Assembly (NCBI GenBank): GCA_013816485.1
Contig: JACDEI010000015.1
Span: 1-41,699 of the forward strand
Origin: Planctomycetota bacterium
GTDB lineage: Bacteria; Planctomycetota; UBA11346
Direction: 5' to 3'
Length of the DNA: 41,699 nt
Position numbers and translations under genes: made by a program. The notes beneath the pieces are model-generated. The model had not been told where the DNA came from and did not search any database. It saw only the letters and a list, made by a program, of their open reading frames with translations. Below, piece after piece: positions 16,847 to 24,631 of this stretch; the stretch's first letter is position 1, and each line of letters opens with the position of its first letter.

Positions 16847-16915
16847 GGAGGACCGGAGTACCGGAGAAGAAACAGCCCAGACTTCTTCTCCGGTCCTCCG
16901 GTCCTCCGGTCCTCC
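16847..16915. repeat. asymmetric inverted repeat of 8-bp units (GGACCGGA)
   Basis: The right arm (16883-16915, 33 nt) carries three 8-bp units and the left arm (16847-16871, 25 nt) carries two, with one base changed. The arms therefore differ by exactly one unit. It lies between the convergent ends of thiG (19 bp away) and metF (21 bp away) and may end both transcripts, although no T-tract is present. The unit-length difference suggests slippage after the palindrome formed. Confidence 0.88.
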
Positions 16916-16935
16916 ATGTCAATCCTGCTTCAGGT

Positions 16936-17817
16936 TCAGTCGAGATGGCCCGACAGTCTCAGTGCCGTGACGACCTCGGCCACCGCGGTCGAGCGGTTGA
17001 GCGCATACAGATGCAGTCCGGGCGCACCCGCAGCCAGCAACGCCTTGCAGAACTGCACGGTATAGGCGATGCCCGCGCGCCGCACGGCGACGGCATCATC
17101 CGCGAGGGGGGCGAGTTGGGCGCGCAGGGTTTGCGGAATCGTCGCACCACACGTCGCACAGAAACGTTCAAGCGATTTGAAATTCGTGATCGGCAAGATT
17201 CCGGGAATGATGCGCGGCGCATACCCCAACCGCGTGGTCAGGTGCGCGATGAGTTCGATGTATGGCTCGACGGTGAAGAAACACTGGGTGATCGCCGCGC
17301 TGGCGCCGGCCTTCAGCTTATGCTCCAGATTGGCCCAGTCCGCCTCGCGACTGACGGCGTCCGGGTGTTTCTCCGGAAAGGCAGCGCAGGTGATGGCGAA
17401 GCGCCCGTCGGCGCGGATGAGGTTGATCAGGTCGAGGGCGTAAGCGCAACCGCCGTCGGTCGGGGTGAAACGGGTCTCGCCCTTGGGCGGGTCGCCACGC
17501 AGGGCCAGCAGATTGCCGATGCCCGCGGTCGCGTACTCGTTCAGCAGCGCCTGTAGATCCGCCTTCGTAGCGTTGACGCAGGTCAGGTGCGCCATCGCGG
17601 CAATGCCGGTCTTGGCCTGGATGTGCTCGACGATCTCGCGGGTTTTCGCCCGCGTACCGCCACCGGCGCCATAGGTCACCGAGACGAAGTCCGGCCCCAA
17701 GGGGGCCAACTGGTCGATGGTGTCTTCCAGCGTCAGCCACGACCGCTCGTTCTTCGGCGGGAAGAACTCAAACGAGAGCGTGCGGGCCTTGGCGGCGAAC
17801 AACTGGTCGAGGCGCAT
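16936..17817 (-). CDS. metF: 5,10-methylenetetrahydrofolate reductase
   Basis: MetF reduces methylene-THF to methyl-THF with an FAD cofactor, supplying methyl groups for methionine synthesis. The 293-aa product is the normal length for the bacterial catalytic TIM barrel. It shows SFEFFPPKNERSW near the N-terminus, FVSVTYGAGGGTR, MAHLTCVNATKADLQ and LLALRGDPPKGE, with QCFFTVEPY and PGILPITNFKSLERF further on. The ATG at 17817 has no clear Shine-Dalgarno sequence. It converges on thiG across a palindromic repeat. I looked for a SAM or cobalamin riboswitch upstream and saw none. Confidence 0.96.
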   Translation of the reverse strand: MRLDQLFAAKARTLSFEFFPPKNERSWLTLEDTIDQLAPLGPDFVSVTYGAGGGTRAKTREIVEHIQAKTGIAAMAHLTCVNATKADLQALLNEYATAGIGNLLALRGDPPKGETRFTPTDGGCAYALDLINLIRADGRFAITCAAFPEKHPDAVSREADWANLEHKLKAGASAAITQCFFTVEPYIELIAHLTTRLGYAPRIIPGILPITNFKSLERFCATCGATIPQTLRAQLAPLADDAVAVRRAGIAYTVQFCKALLAAGAPGLHLYALNRSTAVAEVVTALRLSGHLD

Positions 17818-18206
17818 GGTGGGATGGTGGGCACAGGCATCAATCCATCAAGATGCAACGATGCTCATCAAATGCGTGGGTAATTCCGCGGCATCCACGC
17901 AAGCCCCAGCAGGCACCAAGCGCGGTGTTGAGATGGAGCGGACAGGCCATGGGCGGCGGCGATGGTTTACCGCCTTCGCTGATCTGCGACGCGCGACTCC
18001 CCAGGCCCAACGTCGACCATTCCAACAGCGGTGACACCCCCGGATCTACCCCTCACATGTCCAGGATGGTGCCGATGGCGGATCGTCCCAGTTGCGTCAG
18101 CTTTCCGCCAACTGCTAGCTGCCACTTGAAGTAGGTAGAGCGCGTGGCTAGTTTTCTCTGGCCTTAGGTTGCTTTACCCCAGCGTGCGTTCATGCGAGGA
18201 GTCAGG
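17818..18206. other. intergenic region upstream of metF and the barrel gene
   Basis: About 390 bp separate divergent genes. The only structures I found are a small hairpin (TGCGTGG at 17873-17879 with CCACGCA at 17895-17901) and a Shine-Dalgarno GAGGAG at 18196-18201 for the next gene. Base composition becomes more even towards 18140-18190, where promoters for the barrel gene would be expected. No ORF of convincing coding character, tRNA or riboswitch is visible. Confidence 0.45.
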
Positions 18207-18953
18207 ATGTCGAAGTCATTGATGACGTTGGCCATGTCGGTTGGTATCGGGGGGTGCCTGGGCCTGTTTACCGCGGCCCCCGCTCTCGGCGAGGACCTGA
18301 AGATCGCCGAATTCGACTATATCCGCCTTCAGGCCAGCATTGGTGCGGTCGAGGCGCCGGACGTCGAAGAGGACTCGAACGATAACAATAACGTCAACAC
18401 CAATTACGAATGGAACGGCGGCCGGGAATCCGGCTATCAGGCAGCCCTGACCGTCATCCTCGGCCGCGGACGGATGGGTGAGGGTGGCTGGCAATGGGGC
18501 GGTGAGGTGGTCTACGGCCACTACAACATCACTCCCGACTCGTTTTCGGTCAACGGGACGGTCTTTTCCAATGGTTCCGGCAACGAGCTCAAACACCAGA
18601 CCATCGGCATCAACCTCCTCGGTGGTTACCAGTGGGGCCTGAGCGACATCACGGAGTTTACCGGGTTCGTCGAGATCATGCCGCATATTGGTGGCGGTGT
18701 CGCTTTTGCCGAGAACGAGGTCCACCTGCTCAACGGCGGTTATGAAGAGAACCGTGGTATCGGCGCGTACTGGGAAGTCGGCGTCCGTGTGGGTGCCTAC
18801 ATCACCGAACAGCGCTTCATCTACGGCTTCAACGTATCCTACGCCTACGGTGGGGCCGAAATGGACATGGACTTTGCCGGTGGCTTTTCCAGCGAACTCC
18901 ACATCACCCGTCAAGGTTTCGGCATCGCCGGTGTAGCCGGCTATCGTTTCTGA
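18207..18953 (+). CDS. exported outer-membrane-barrel-like protein
   Basis: A 248-aa protein. I chose the ATG at 18207, not 18192, because GAGGAG lies 6 nt upstream and the signal peptide then starts cleanly (MSKSLMTLAMSVGIGGCLGL, cleavage near ALGED). The mature part alternates aromatic/Gly strands with polar turns (YIRLQASIG, YQAALTVILG, GWQWGGEVVYGHYNI, IGINLLGGYQWG, YWEVGVRVGAYI, FIYGFNVSYAYGGAEM) and ends in GIAGVAGYRF with a terminal Phe. This pattern is typical of an 8-10-stranded outer-membrane beta-barrel whose C-terminal Phe is recognised by the BAM complex. There is an acidic, Asn-rich loop near residues 55-68. Function is unknown. The Calx-beta gene follows after 37 bp and is probably co-transcribed. 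Confidence 0.7.
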   Translation: MSKSLMTLAMSVGIGGCLGLFTAAPALGEDLKIAEFDYIRLQASIGAVEAPDVEEDSNDNNNVNTNYEWNGGRESGYQAALTVILGRGRMGEGGWQWGGEVVYGHYNITPDSFSVNGTVFSNGSGNELKHQTIGINLLGGYQWGLSDITEFTGFVEIMPHIGGGVAFAENEVHLLNGGYEENRGIGAYWEVGVRVGAYITEQRFIYGFNVSYAYGGAEMDMDFAGGFSSELHITRQGFGIAGVAGYRF

Positions 18954-18990
18954 ATCGTTTATGTGCGAATCATCCTCACGAGGTCAGCTC

Positions 18991-21285
18991 ATGATCATTT
19001 CCAGATCCTTCCAAATCTTCAGTCGCGCAACCGCCTTGGCTCGCGCTTTGATGATCACGCTGTTAGTGGGTATCACAGGCATGGTCCAGGCGCTCGACAC
19101 GCAGGTGAACATCTTTGCCGTGTACGCCGCGGCGGAGGAGGAGGGAGGGACGCCCGGGCAGTTCTTGATTCAGCGCAATGACGCAACCACCCCGGTGACG
19201 GTGAATTTTTCCGTATCGGGAACCGCATTCTTCTCAGACGACTATACTACCACGGATTTCACCGGCACACCCGGACTGTCGACTGCCACCGGTTCGATCT
19301 CATTCGCCGTAGGAGTGGTGAGCGCGACCATCACCATCGTCCCGGTCGACGATTTGGAGTTGGAGGGCAGCGAGGTCGTCTTGATCGCGCTGACTCCCAG
19401 CGCCTTTTCCTCTTATCAGCTCGGCAGCTATTCCTCGGCACAAGTGGTCATCGCTGATGACGATGAGGTCGCCACTATATCCCGCCCAGACAATGTTGCT
19501 GACGAAGACACCATCAATGCCAGTGTCAACCTGGACGGCGATTACGGTCGCCGCGCCGTGTACAGGGTCACCTGGGAACCCGCTGCCGGAGTCGCCCCTT
19601 TCCCGATCAAGCGCACCATTCGCGTCCGTTTCCATAACCCCACCCCTGCGCAGGTCGGCATTGCCCAGCTGGGCACCGACTACGAGGTCCATCACAAGAT
19701 CATTGGTAGCAACAGCAGCTATATCGGATGCGTCTCTACACCGACAGAAACCACGGGACTCGGCTACAAGGTCTACGGCCATCTGAGGGGTGAGACCGTC
19801 ATCCAGGTCGCTGGCGGATCCGGCCCGATCCCCACCAACGCGCAGGTGCGGTTTGGTGAATCCCTGGCAACCTATAACCTATCCGCGTCGAGCACCGGCA
19901 ATGGCATCGGTACCATTACGCTTTCTACGCCCCTGACTCAAAACGTTGCGAACAACGCTTCGGTCACTGTGCTGCTGACCTCCGGGACGGCTCCTACGGG
20001 TTACGCCATCAACGTTCCCTACCCTGTTTCTGAAACCGAAATCAAGGTCGGAGATGGGAATGGCCTTTATGTAGGTGACGTGTTCCGCATCAGTGGCAAC
20101 GAATCCAACCACTATGTGGTGACGCAATCTACGGCTGTGAACGCATTTGGTGGTCGTCAGATTCACTTCCGGCGCTACCTGTTCGATGGTGAGAGCCTTG
20201 GCGGTGGTTCTGGATTGGGGGATGAGATCAAAGGCGTTGTTGCCATTGACACCTTCTTTCTCACGCCGTTGTCAGGAAATGTTGCGGCAGTCGATATTCC
20301 TGTCCCGTCTGACCGCATCGAATTCTCGATCACGCCTAAGCGCAACGACGCCAGTGGTCCAGAGGGTGCCGAGACCGTGACCATGACGATGGACAAATCG
20401 GTGAATTATGCCATCAAAGATCCAACCTCATCGACCGTTATCATCGCAGATGCAGATGTCTCCGTGTCGGTTTCGCAAACAACAAGTGCCCAACGGCCCT
20501 CCACCAGTGGCAAGTTCCTGGTGACCCTCACTGGTGGACCGTTCCCGGAGGGCAAGAACGTCGATGTTCGATATGTGGTTTCGGGCACAGCGACCTCCGG
20601 TGTCGACTACGTACCCCTGGATGGACTACTGGTGATTCCAGGAGGAGCCTCCAGCGGCGAAATCGAAGTCAAACCGAAGGATCTTGGTACTGCAGGAACT
20701 CAGACGGTGACCGTGACCTTGCTGAATTCCTACGATTACGTCCTCTCGGGTTCCGCGGGTGCCGGCACAAACGCCTCGGCGACCCTGAACATCAGTGATA
20801 GCGCAGGGCGGGTGTCGATTGCAGCCAGCACCAACGATGCCATCGAAGGGACGATCCCGACATCCTCCTTCTTCACCATCACCTTGCAACGGACTGCGGC
20901 TGGTCCCATCAATGTGAATTATTCCATCTCAGGATCGGCAGCAGCGAGCCGTTATCATGCACTGGGGCCGATCGTGATCTCAGGAACCACTGCCACGCTC
21001 ACCGTCACCCCGAGAGACAACAATATCGCTGATGGCACCCAAGGCGTGATCGTTACCCTGTTACCTGGCGATGGCTACCTGCTGAGTTCGAGCTTACCGG
21101 TCACCGCCACCGTGCGGATCAGGGATGACGAGCCATCAGCCGATGGGGCTAATGCCGACAAACCGACCCCGGGAACCATCAATTCCGGTTCCAGCTCCGG
21201 CGGCTGCGGCCTGGGCTCTGGTCTGGCCACGCTGCTGGGCTTCGGCCTGTTCGCACTGCTGGCATTCCGTCGTCGCACCACCTGA
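18991..21285 (+). CDS. Calx-beta repeat surface protein with C-terminal sorting-type tail
   Basis: A 764-aa exported protein. The ATG at 18991 follows GAGGTCAG and precedes a signal sequence (RALMITLLVGITGMVQAL). At least four Calx-beta-like repeats are visible, each with a V(N/R)xxVSGTA...DY core and a closing IxxxDxxxxEGxExVxxxL strand. Examples are VNFSVSGTAFFSDDY, VRYVVSGTATSGVDYVPL and VNYSISGSAAASRY. Such domains bind calcium in other proteins. The C-terminus is a short Ser-rich linker, GGCGLGSG, a hydrophobic stretch (LATLLGFGLFALLAF) and RRRTT. This tripartite tail resembles GlyGly-/Synerg-CTERM-type sorting signals, with a Cys that could be processed or lipidated. It probably sits on the cell surface together with the preceding barrel protein. 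Confidence 0.82.
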   Translation: MIISRSFQIFSRATALARALMITLLVGITGMVQALDTQVNIFAVYAAAEEEGGTPGQFLIQRNDATTPVTVNFSVSGTAFFSDDYTTTDFTGTPGLSTATGSISFAVGVVSATITIVPVDDLELEGSEVVLIALTPSAFSSYQLGSYSSAQVVIADDDEVATISRPDNVADEDTINASVNLDGDYGRRAVYRVTWEPAAGVAPFPIKRTIRVRFHNPTPAQVGIAQLGTDYEVHHKIIGSNSSYIGCVSTPTETTGLGYKVYGHLRGETVIQVAGGSGPIPTNAQVRFGESLATYNLSASSTGNGIGTITLSTPLTQNVANNASVTVLLTSGTAPTGYAINVPYPVSETEIKVGDGNGLYVGDVFRISGNESNHYVVTQSTAVNAFGGRQIHFRRYLFDGESLGGGSGLGDEIKGVVAIDTFFLTPLSGNVAAVDIPVPSDRIEFSITPKRNDASGPEGAETVTMTMDKSVNYAIKDPTSSTVIIADADVSVSVSQTTSAQRPSTSGKFLVTLTGGPFPEGKNVDVRYVVSGTATSGVDYVPLDGLLVIPGGASSGEIEVKPKDLGTAGTQTVTVTLLNSYDYVLSGSAGAGTNASATLNISDSAGRVSIAASTNDAIEGTIPTSSFFTITLQRTAAGPINVNYSISGSAAASRYHALGPIVISGTTATLTVTPRDNNIADGTQGVIVTLLPGDGYLLSSSLPVTATVRIRDDEPSADGANADKPTPGTINSGSSSGGCGLGSGLATLLGFGLFALLAFRRRTT

Positions 21286-21307
21286 TCGATCAAATCCGCT
21301 ATGAAAT

Positions 21308-21345
21308 GCAAAGACCCGCGGATCACTCCGCGGGTCTTTGCGTTT
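21308..21345 (+). terminator. Rho-independent terminator after the Calx-beta gene
   Basis: A 14-bp perfect stem (21308-21321 with 21328-21341) and 6-nt loop are followed by GTTTT. It lies 22 bp after the stop codon and directly abuts the 3' end of the minus-strand tRNA gene, so it may also limit tRNA read-through from the other side. Confidence 0.88.
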
Positions 21346-21421
21346 TGGTACTCCTAAACGGATTCGAACCGTTGTTCGCGGACTGAGAATCCGCTGTCCT
21401 AGGCCTCTAGACGATAGGAGC
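21346..21421 (-). tRNA. trnE: tRNA-Glu(CTC)
   Basis: A full 76-nt cloverleaf with encoded CCA reads on the minus strand. The acceptor is GCTCCTA/TAGGAGT, the D-arm GTCTAGAGGCCTAGGAC is characteristic of tRNA-Glu, and the anticodon stem GCGGA/TCCGC encloses TTCTCAG, giving anticodon CTC. The T-arm is AACGGTTCGAATCCGTT. The discriminator is A73. The first acceptor pair is a G1-U72 wobble instead of the usual Watson-Crick pair. The 130 bp upstream of the tRNA end with the MITE-like element at 21552. Confidence 0.96.
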
Positions 21422-21551
21422 TTGACTGTGGGTGGCGGAGTCTGTGGGGCGGACCTGTTTGTCAATCCATGCGGTCGCTTTCATTGAAGAGGGGACGCCC
21501 GGCCGATTGATCAGCGGCGCGTCGACCTGGACGGATCGGATGGATGGTCTG

Positions 21552-21715
21552 ATACCAATCCTCCATCGAGTGAAACGCACCGAGAAGAGAAGACCGATCA
21601 AACCGCCGAGGACGCCGAGGACGCCGAGGGCGCCGAGGGGATTTCTAGCTCGGCGCCCTCGGCGGTTGATGGCTGTCTGCGGTCTACAAGTCGATGACTG
21701 ATGGAGGATTGGTAT
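21552..21715. mobile_element. MITE-like palindromic element, copy 2
   Basis: Perfect 16-bp terminal inverted repeats (ATACCAATCCTCCATC at 21552-21567 and its complement at 21700-21715) enclose an inner palindrome of 9-bp GACGCCGAG units. The left inner arm (21601-21637) has two more units than the right (21649-21667). The first ten terminal bases and the inner unit match the element at 178-337, while the sequences between differ. The total length is 164 bp against 160 bp. No ORF is present. It ends 29 bp before the prmC start and may therefore carry or disrupt the prmC promoter. Confidence 0.8.
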
Positions 21716-21744
21716 GAGCACATCACGGCACTAGGGTGCCGCCC

Positions 21745-22587
21745 ATGTCCTTGCCGACCCTGATGGACTTGGTGCGTCGCAGCACGGATTACCTAGCGAA
21801 CCATGGGATCGCCAATGCGCGCCGAGAGACCGAATGGATCTTCGCCGAGACCCTCAAGCTCACCCGGATGGATCTCTACACCCGCTTCGACATGCCGGTG
21901 GAGGACGCCGAGGTCGCTCGTCTGCGCGCCCTGGTGCAGCGTCGCGGGCGACGCGAACCGTTGGCCTACGTGCTCGGAACCCAGGCCTTTGGTGACCTGA
22001 CGCTGGCGGTCGGTCCGGGTGTCCTGGTGCCGCGTCCGGAGACCGAGGAATTGGTGGAGTTCGTGCTCGCACGTTTTTCCGATGCGACACCGTTGCGGGT
22101 GGTCGATGTTGGCACGGGTTCGGGCGCGATCGCGCTGAGCATCAAACGCGCGCGTCCGACCTGGGAGGTTACCGGCACAGATGCCAGTGAGCTGGCGCTG
22201 GGTTTCGCGCGGGCCAACGGCGAGCGCGCCGCTGTGGCGGTCCACTGGCACCTCGGCGATCTGGCTGCCGGGTTGAGCGGGCCGTTCGATCTGGTGCTCG
22301 CGAACCTGCCCTATATTGGTGAGAACGAACGCGCGGAATGTGATCCCGAGCTGGCCTTCGAGCCACAGAACGCACTTTTTTCCGGCGCCGATGGACTCGA
22401 TCTCATCCGGCGATTGATCGACGATCTGCCACGGGTGCTTGCACCGCTGGGACAGGTTGTGCTGGAACACGGATGGCATCAGGGAACGGCGGTCCGTGCG
22501 CTTGCCGAATCCGGTGGTTTCCAGGCGCACACCATCCAGGACCTCGCGGGCAAGGACCGGTTCGCACATCTTTGGCGGACGCCATGA
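21745..22587 (+). CDS. prmC: peptide chain release factor N5-glutamine methyltransferase
   Basis: PrmC methylates the Gln of the GGQ motif in release factors RF1 and RF2. The ATG at 21745 (MSLPTLMDLVRRSTDYLANH) follows AGGG; a GTG three codons upstream is possible. The 280-aa product has the helical N-domain (ARRETEWIFAETLKLTRMDL), GVLVPRPETEELVEFVL, the SAM-binding motif VVDVGTGSGAIALSI (about 118-132) and the substrate-binding NLPYI beginning at Asn187. The Pro of NPPY is replaced by Leu, a frequent PrmC variant. Its stop overlaps the next start as ATGA. Its usual neighbour prfA is not here. Confidence 0.95.
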   Translation: MSLPTLMDLVRRSTDYLANHGIANARRETEWIFAETLKLTRMDLYTRFDMPVEDAEVARLRALVQRRGRREPLAYVLGTQAFGDLTLAVGPGVLVPRPETEELVEFVLARFSDATPLRVVDVGTGSGAIALSIKRARPTWEVTGTDASELALGFARANGERAAVAVHWHLGDLAAGLSGPFDLVLANLPYIGENERAECDPELAFEPQNALFSGADGLDLIRRLIDDLPRVLAPLGQVVLEHGWHQGTAVRALAESGGFQAHTIQDLAGKDRFAHLWRTP

Positions 22588-22946
22588 TGGCTGAACAGGA
22601 TCTGGTGATCTGCGAGCCGGCAGTGGTCGTCACGAGCGGAACATTGGAAGTCGATGGTCGCGGTTGGCTGATGGCGTTGATCGCGATGGTGATGATCGGC
22701 CTGTGGAGCCTCCGTCCGTCACCGGCGCCGATACAACCCCAGCAGATTCCACATCAGCAGAGCGTGGTGTGGATGGCCGATGCGCTGCCCGGTGTCGGGG
22801 TCAAGACCCGTGATCTGCAATGGCAACGGATCCAGGCCGGCGAGATCGACAGCCTGCCGCAACGCTCGCGAGGAATCGCCCGCGAGGTCTTCACCTGGAC
22901 GGTGTCGTCGTCGACCACTGGTAGCGGCAGCCAGTCGCATCGGTGA
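22584..22946 (+). CDS. small membrane-anchored protein with ComEA-like hairpin motif
   Basis: The 120-aa frame begins at an ATG overlapping the prmC stop by 4 bp, which implies translational coupling. It has one hydrophobic segment at about 30-45 (GWLMALIAMVMIGLWSL), so most of the C-terminal part lies outside the membrane. Residues about 62-100 include ADALPGVGVKT and SLPQRSRGIAREVFTW. LPGVGxKT resembles the hairpin of a helix-hairpin-helix motif such as that of ComEA, a DNA-uptake receptor, but a second hairpin is not visible. A role in DNA binding is therefore only a possibility. The nearby prepilin peptidase gene would fit a competence or pilus context. Its last 56 bp overlap the convergent DUF3293 gene. 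Confidence 0.6.
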   Translation: MMAEQDLVICEPAVVVTSGTLEVDGRGWLMALIAMVMIGLWSLRPSPAPIQPQQIPHQQSVVWMADALPGVGVKTRDLQWQRIQAGEIDSLPQRSRGIAREVFTWTVSSSTTGSGSQSHR

Positions 22947-23292
22947 CCCAGCCCGCCAGTTGTCCGTAGCGCCGCAACAACGTGACCGTGCGCGGTGGCT
23001 GATGTGGGATCTGCCAACCGTCTTCATACGAGTCGCCAGCGGGACTGCGGCCACGGGCACGGATTGGTACCAGGCCGAGGGCGACGAGTTCGTCCCGCAG
23101 TACGACATCCCGTGCCTGATTGACCGCGAGGGGGAGCTGGCTTCCGCCAGGGTTCCAGGCTGTCACCACCACCAGCGGATGTGGTGAGCAGCTCGCCAGC
23201 GGTAACCACTGTGCCGCTTCGGCCCGTTCCCAGACCGTCTCCTGCCAGCGTCGCTCCCAGTGCAGGCGTTCCGGTGGCGTCTGGCTCTCCAT
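22891..23292 (-). CDS. DUF3293 domain protein
   Basis: I take the ATG at 23292 (MESQTPPERLHWERRWQETV), giving 133 aa. The frame is open further upstream, but the extra residues look like antisense translation of the prepilin peptidase leader. The core PLVVVTAWNPGGSQLPLAVN, with RDELVALGLVPIRARGRSPAG and an ending YGQLAGWVTDATGCRYQW, matches the DUF3293 pattern (TAxNPxxxxLxxxxN). Members are small cytoplasmic proteins of unknown function. It is the only minus-strand gene between prmC and murJ. Its 3' end overlaps the plus-strand small membrane protein by 56 bp. Confidence 0.7.
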   Translation of the reverse strand: MESQTPPERLHWERRWQETVWERAEAAQWLPLASCSPHPLVVVTAWNPGGSQLPLAVNQARDVVLRDELVALGLVPIRARGRSPAGDSYEDGWQIPHQPPRTVTLLRRYGQLAGWVTDATGCRYQWSTTTPSR

Positions 23293-23359
23293 GGTGCTTG
23301 GCCGTGAAGATGACGCTCCTGCGATTGACGCCAGCGGCGATCGGCGGACAACCCCAGCG

Positions 23360-24523
23360 ATGCTTTCCGCCGTACTGCTGCCTGCTGCATTGGGGTTCCT
23401 GTTCGGCGCCTTCATCGGTTCGTTCCTCAACGTCTGCATCCACCGCCTGCCGCGCAACGAGAGCGTGGTGCTGCCGCCGAGCCGCTGCTATTCGTGCGGT
23501 ACGCAGGTGCAGTGGTACGACAACCTGCCGGTGATCAGCTACCTGATCCTGCGAGGGCGCTGTCGTTGGTGCGATGCGCCGTTCAGCATCCGTTACCTGT
23601 TGTTGGAGGTCTCCGTCGGCGCACTCAGCGCCTTGGTTATGTGGTGGGCGTTCAGCGATCCGACCGCACCGGCTCCGTGGTTGCTTGCGCTCGGGGTTTC
23701 CGACGGCGTCGCCCGTGCGCTCGCTGCCGCGGTGATCCTCGCGCTGGCCTACCTGTTGGTGGTGTCGTCATTCATCGATCTCGAGCACAGCATCATTCCC
23801 GATGAGTTGACCAAACCATTCCAGTTGGCGGCTCCACTCCTAGCGCTCGGCAGCGGTTCGGTGCTGGGGCATCACCTGTTGTTCGATCCGTCGGCCTGGT
23901 TGCTGCAACGGAACATCCTCGGCGCGGTGGTGCCAACTACCGCGACCTTCGTCTGGAGCGTGCTCGCGGTGGTTGCTGGCGTGCTGTTGTTCCTGGTCCT
24001 GTCGCTACCGCTGGCGAAGGTCATCTACGGTCGCTTCTGTCCGCCGGAACAACGGTGGCGAGACGAGGACCACCAGGGATTCCGCGTCGGCGTACTGTGG
24101 TTCATGGCTGCGACTGGCGTGTCGACCGCGGCGCTCCTGGCGCTGGTATGGTGGCAGCCCGGTGGTGACGATGGCGGTTGGTGGCGGATGTGCGCGGGAC
24201 ACGGCGCGCTGGCGTTGTTCGGCAGCCTGGTCGGCTGGCTGTCGCTCTACGTCGTCGGCCTGGTTGGCACGATCGCCTTCCGGCGCAACGCCATGGGGTT
24301 CGGTGATGTGAAGTTTCTCGCTCCCATCGGTGCCTTCCTGGGGCCGATCGGGGTGCTGTACGCCTTCTTCTTCGCGGCGATGGTCGGCACGGTGGTTGGC
24401 TTGCCGATGCGTCTGCTGGCCAGCCAGCGCGAGATCCCCTTTGGTCCCTGGTTGGCAGTTGGTGCGATCCTCGCCCTGCTCTGGGGGCCGGAGCTGCATG
24501 CCTGGCTGTTCAGCCAGATCTAA
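23360..24523 (+). CDS. type IV prepilin leader peptidase / methyltransferase
   Basis: This membrane aspartyl protease cleaves and N-methylates prepilins and type II secretion pseudopilins. The ATG at 23360 gives 387 aa. The N-terminal methyltransferase domain carries SFLNVCIHRLPRNESVVLPP and both zinc-type Cys pairs: Cys43/Cys46 (CYSCG) and Cys68/Cys71 (CRWC). Catalytic aspartates are Asp140 in SFIDLEHSIIPDE and Asp316 in GFGDVKFLAPIGAFLG. About eight hydrophobic segments are visible. The family is usually 250-290 aa. The extra length is an insertion between the two Asp residues, including a hydrophilic part PPEQRWRDEDHQGFR. No pilin genes lie in the window. The gene symbol could be pilD or gspO. 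Confidence 0.92.
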   Translation: MLSAVLLPAALGFLFGAFIGSFLNVCIHRLPRNESVVLPPSRCYSCGTQVQWYDNLPVISYLILRGRCRWCDAPFSIRYLLLEVSVGALSALVMWWAFSDPTAPAPWLLALGVSDGVARALAAAVILALAYLLVVSSFIDLEHSIIPDELTKPFQLAAPLLALGSGSVLGHHLLFDPSAWLLQRNILGAVVPTTATFVWSVLAVVAGVLLFLVLSLPLAKVIYGRFCPPEQRWRDEDHQGFRVGVLWFMAATGVSTAALLALVWWQPGGDDGGWWRMCAGHGALALFGSLVGWLSLYVVGLVGTIAFRRNAMGFGDVKFLAPIGAFLGPIGVLYAFFFAAMVGTVVGLPMRLLASQREIPFGPWLAVGAILALLWGPELHAWLFSQI

Positions 24524-24572
24524 CGGGGTTCTGCCCCAGCCCGATGGGCCATTATAGGGCAGAGCCCCGTTA
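24521..24572. repeat. hairpin that includes the prepilin peptidase stop codon
   Basis: TAACGGGGTTCTGCCC at 24521-24536 pairs with GGGCAGAGCCCCGTTA at 24557-24572 with one mismatch. The TAA stop of the prepilin peptidase is the outermost part of the left arm. It could act as a terminator-like or mRNA-stabilising structure, and a T-rich stretch (CCTTTTG) follows. Confidence 0.8.
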
Positions 24573-24599
24573 GTCCTTTTGCCCCGTTAGTCCTTTTGC
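24565..24599. repeat. 17-bp direct tandem repeat
   Basis: CCCCGTTAGTCCTTTTGC occurs at 24565-24582 and again at 24582-24599, a 17-bp period. It duplicates the right arm end plus T-rich tail of the preceding hairpin. Immediately after it is a GC palindrome (TGGGGGC at 24602-24608 with GCCCCCA at 24612-24618). Confidence 0.8.
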
Positions 24600-24631
24600 T
24601 ATGGGGGCTGCGCCCCCACACCCCCGAGCCG

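Noticed and set aside
17818..18206. SAM or cobalamin riboswitch upstream of metF
   Set aside because: Only one small hairpin is present. The conserved cores of those riboswitches were not found.
22891..23457. Longer DUF3293 start at 23457
   Set aside because: The added 55 residues are antisense to the prepilin peptidase N-terminus and have no DUF3293 similarity.
24602..24618. Terminator at the GGGGGCTGCGCCCCC palindrome
   Set aside because: No T-tract follows on either strand. It is better viewed as part of the repeat cluster.
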